This document shows positions 60,330 to 64,000 of a stretch of DNA of 64,000 nt, in pieces. The notes below the pieces were generated by a model. That model made no database searches. It was not told where the DNA came from and was given only the letters and a program-made list of their open reading frames with translations. This stretch comes from Culex pipiens pallens. Lineage: Eukaryota; Arthropoda; Insecta; Diptera; Culicidae. The DNA lies in assembly GCF_016801865.2 (NCBI RefSeq), contig NC_068938.1:35240360-35304359 (forward strand). Direction: 5' to 3'. Both the position numbers and the translations under genes were made by a program. The number at the start of each line of letters is the position of its first letter. The first letter of the stretch is position 1.

Positions 60330-60759
60330 TTTTTGTTTTTTGTTTTTTGTTTTTTGTTTTTTGTTTTTTGTTTTTTGTTTTTTGTTTTTTGTTTTTTGTT
60401 TTTTGTTTTTTGTTTTTTGTTTTTTGTTTTTTGTTTTTTGTTTTTTGTTTTTTGTTTTTTGTTTTTTGTTTTTTGTTTTTTGTTTTTTGTTTTTTGTTTT
60501 TTGTTTTTTGTTTTTTGTTTTTTGTTTTTTGTTTTTTGTTTTTTGTTTTTTGTTTTTTGTTTTTTGTTTTTTGTTTTTTGTTTTTTGTTTTTTGTTTGTT
60601 GTTTTTTGTTTTTTGTTTTTTGTTTTTTGTTTTTTGTTTTTTGTTTTTTGTTTTTTGTTTTTTGTTTTTTGTTTTTTGTTTTTTGTTTTTTGTTTTTTGT
60701 TTTTTGTTTTTTGTTTTTTGTTTTTTGTTTTTTGTTTTTTTTTGTTTTTTTTTTTGTTT
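60330..60759 (+). repeat. (TTTTTTG)n microsatellite, about 58 copies
   Basis: A nearly perfect 7-bp repeat for about 405 bp, with one TTTG interruption at about 60595 and longer T runs at the 3' end. Because 7 is not a multiple of 3, every frame reads the same seven codons and none is a stop. This produces long false frames on both strands (FCFLFFV or KQKTKNK repeats). Confidence 0.95.
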
Positions 60760-63308
60760 GCACTGCTTCACACTTTCAAGTAAACGCATCATTTGGCATC
60801 ATCCTATACTAGAGAACAGCATTTGAAAATCACCATTGAGTCTTCTGTGCCACTATGCCCGAAGCGTTTTTTCGACACTACTATTGATTTTGGGGACTGC
60901 TTGTTTTGATTTCGATTCTCGCTCCGCCCAGGTCGTGGCCGGAAGGCAACTCCGAGGACACCGATTCCGACGGCGACGATGACGACGCCTGTGATTATGA
61001 CGACGACGACGAAATAAAAATGAAGTGCTTTGAATCTATTCCAGGGCAGGCCTATCGGAGGGGAGAAAAAAAAAAAAGATTCTTGATGGCCCAGCGATTT
61101 TTTTTCACGGTGAAGACGCCCCTATCGGAAAATGAGACGACTCTTAGAAGACAACAACGTCAGCGTTGGGAGGGTGAAGGGCGGGAAAAATGTCATCATC
61201 ATTAGGAAAGATTTTCGATTTGGCCCACCGGTTTATAGTTTCCGCCATTATTGACACCGGGTTTCTGGTGAAATCTGCTGGAAGAGGATAACGAAATGAT
61301 AAGAAATGTTGGTTATAAGGAAATATGAAGCTAATTTGAGAAAAAAAAAAAAAACAAAAACATTAAACTAGGAGTGTTTAGTTTATGTTGAAAAGAAAAA
61401 GCTAATCATAAAAACATTTATGCAATCCCAAAATTTAATTAGTTGATTGCAAAGTGAATAAATTTGTCACATTTTGATCAACACCTCATAGCACAGATCC
61501 TTGGTCATGAAATTGTATCATATGCTTATGGACAAAACAACCCCTCGTACTTCCAAAAACCTCCTCCGCTCCTTCCTAAACCATCCTCAACATTGCAAAA
61601 CAGACTACCAGAAATGGTAATGAAAACGAACATAAACAGGCCAAGTCGAAATATGTAAATTAATTTCGTTGTCTGTATTTTTTGTCCTCCCTCAACAGAA
61701 CAATGACCACCTCTCCAGCAAACGGGACTTTTTCGCCCGAGGGACCGTCGAGGGATGTTTTGGTCATGCTTTGGGGGTCCCTTCCAGGTCTCTCCCCCAC
61801 TTGTTTGTGGGGGTGTTGTAATTTGGAGGATTTTTTTTTTCTTTTGACTTTGGATGACAAAACAATGTTTAGAAAACAGTGACCGATCTAATTGCGGCTT
61901 GTTAAACTTAGAGTGTGTTGATGATACTCAGCAATTGATTTCTGCAGTTTTTTATAAGTAAATTAAATTGAACGTGAATCAAAAATTACACAATGTTTTC
62001 ATGTTTCCAATCTCAAAATAATGTATGAAATGTAATACCAGCATTATTAAGCATGAACGATGTACTTTTTTATGACATAAACCCAGCATGAACCTCGAAA
62101 TGACTTCATTATGGCACTGCGATCGAACCTCGGTTTTCCTCGAAAACCTCAATGGCCGACCCACATTACACTGCTGCACTCGTGGTCTAGTTGTGGCTAA
62201 TCTGATTAAATTTCGTGGATTCCAAAATGCATGAACTAATTAGCGAGATTGAGTGCGCAGTACTCAGCGAAATAACATCATAATAATAGGCACTGGTGGG
62301 TGATTTATCCACTCTGCAGGGTGCGTTAAATTTAAATCGGCTTTTCGAGCGAAAGCTCAAATTACTTTCGATTGTTGCTGGAAATGCTGTTCCAAAGATT
62401 CCCCAAAACCTTCAATTAAATGATCAAGTTAACAAAATGACTCTCCCACCTGGGGTGCATTTGCTCAAATTACATATGTTCGCTGTCCTGCCGGGACACG
62501 TGTAGTTCCGAAGCTGCCCAACCACCCCACCAACCCCCATGGTGGCTCATAATTTGAAGCTTCAAAGAACTTCACACGGATTCGTGGTTGGTGCAAACAC
62601 ACACAAGGGAGGTGGGTGAGGGGAGAAAGCTCGAAGTAGGTGCGTGCAATCACTGAATAATTAATTAATTATTTATTATATTGTTATTGCTCTTATTTAT
62701 GGCTGCTGTCATAACGGGGTGTCCGGCACCGCGCCTCGCTTCCCTTTGTTGGACACACGCGCCGATCCCTTTGAACTTCCGGCCCAGCGCCAGCGTGTGG
62801 CGACGGCGGCCACCTGCCAAAACTGGACACGGACAGGTTTGTTTGGTGTTGGCTTTTTTTTTTTGCTTAATTTTAGTTTGTGTATCCTGTGTTCTCACCC
62901 GTGGTATGTCTGTGTGTGGAGGAGAGTATCGTAGGGAAATTAATTTTAATTTAATATTAAATCAATATTATATTAAAACATACCATGGGTTGACCGGACT
63001 GGCATTTCCGCTTCATACCAATGGTTTATTTAAATTGAAAGAAAGTTTTCAGCGGAATTGCACACTGTGAGCTGTTATTTGATTAACAAAACTTCTTTCA
63101 GGGAAATTGATAATTAATTTATTGAATGTTCCACATAACTAAAAAAAATAATGTGCTCATTTCCAACTATGAAACTATACAGTACAGTTCGTTTCGTTTC
63201 GTTCGTTACAATAAAACATTCAAAAGCATGGAAAGCGTTCCAAATAGTTAACAAAAGCAAACAAAACGAATGGTAAAGCATCACAAAAAAATATTAAGAA
63301 ACATTGCA
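60760..63308. other. Low-repeat region, no gene recognised
   Basis: GC-richer patches (60910-61030 codes an Asp-rich frame; 62700-62900). AT-rich tracts with ATTAATTA at 62660-62680. No exon could be defined by splice sites and motifs together. Confidence 0.5.
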
Positions 63309-64000
63309 CAGTGGTCCAGATCGCAAAATTAAGTGGAAAATGGATTTTCCGAAAAATGGTGACGTTTTGGAGCTTTGGTGTCTTCAGAAGAGTTGTTGCA
63401 AATGGAAAGGGGCAACTTTTGGTTTGGTTCAAAATTAGGGTGGTTCACGATTAGGGTGATTTTGAAAATCTAACTTTTCAGGAATATTTTTGGGAATTTT
63501 TTTTGTCTTCTAGAAAGTTGATGGGCTTGCCAATCCAAGCAACTTTGTCGAAGACACCAAAATTTTATCTCGTAATCTACGCCTTCTATGACCAAATTTA
63601 TAAAAAGCATCTGAGCAAACCTTCAAAAATCAGTTTTTTGAACGTGGCAATTCAGGGTTAACTTTTAGAGAAAAGTGATATTCGGAGCACTTTTAGAGCT
63701 CTACAAAACAAACATTTTCATTTTTTGACATGTCAATTTGGACTTAAGGGTCAAAAGTTACAGCCATTTTAAGGTAAAAAAGATGCAAATTTAAAACTTA
63801 AATATCTCAAAATGGCGCAAGCCAAATTTTAAGCACTAGGTTGCATTTGAAAGAAGAGATCTAGCACTACAAACGCTGAAAAAATCTCAGGGGTGTTTTT
63901 CTTTAAACTTGAGATATCTTCATTTGAAAAAGTCTAATTTTCAAGGGAAAACCATATGGGACCACCCTAACGAAATTCGAAAATTGTCCAAATATATGTT
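63309..64000 (+). repeat. Start of a dispersed repeat, CAGTGGTCCAGATCGC end
   Basis: A sharp start CAGTGGTCCAGATCGC, then text typical of the window's transposons ('ctttgtcgaagacaccaaaa', 'agggtggttcacgattaggg'). Runs off the window. The other end and class cannot be seen. Confidence 0.4.

Noticed and set aside
60233..60826. Several 159-176 codon frames with KQKTKNK or FCFLFFV repeats
   Set aside because: They are translations of the (TTTTTTG)n array, which is open in nearly every phase; no gene structure.
60906..61205. Asp-rich 99-codon frame
   Set aside because: No recognised domain or exon boundary; Asp-rich frames arise readily from GAC/GAT-rich DNA.

Overview
This window is eukaryotic nuclear DNA from an insect, most likely a culicine mosquito and probably Culex. 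The signs are AT-rich DNA without dense genes, 60-70 bp introns in the one gene-like piece, SINEs built from two tRNA-like modules (recalled as typical of the Culex 'Twin' family), and a very high load of foldback DNA transposons and MITEs. The species is an inference, because no gene here fixes it.

I find no intact protein-coding gene. The only recognisable gene material is a broken copy of part of Listerin (LTN1, the ribosome-quality-control E3 ubiquitin ligase) at 17843-19935. It has several frameshifts, an internal stop and two short introns that still splice in frame. It lies inside a 7.77 kb element at 17366-25131 that has hAT-type features: an 18-bp terminal inverted repeat starting CAAG, and an 8-bp target duplication CCCAAAAT/CCCAACAT. 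That element split an older foldback transposon whose halves remain at 17099-17365 and about 25140-25320. A DNA transposon carrying a captured, intron-bearing piece of a host gene is the most interesting object in the window.

Layout. 1-5160: MITE fragments, one foldback element (415-1599) and low-repeat DNA. 5165-8500: a foldback with 0.56-kb arms containing a retroelement and two MITEs. 8500-9840: low-repeat. 10300-14200: SINE-like pieces and small palindromic elements. 14200-17090: low-repeat. 17099-26441: the nested hAT/Listerin complex and a GGG-type foldback. 27965-28628: a SINE inside a SINE. 28640-31560: decayed repeats. 31650-33620: low-repeat. 33971-38484: MITEs, a hAT MITE, and a foldback split by a 1.75-kb non-LTR retroelement. 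38503-41237: a 2.7-kb foldback whose arms are tandem arrays. 42000-43170: low-repeat. 43787-47077: two intact foldback elements. 47200-53780: MITEs and a 1.25-kb near-perfect palindrome. 54170-55330: low-repeat. 56013-57383: GGG-type foldback. 58081-58730: short tandem array with a SINE. 60330-60759: a TTTTTTG microsatellite. 60760-63300: low-repeat. 63309-64000: start of another repeat.

Nearly all open frames are by-products of AT-rich palindromes or simple repeats. The low-repeat islands could be introns or intergenic DNA of flanking genes; I saw no convincing exon in them. Elements were dated relative to each other by which one interrupts which.
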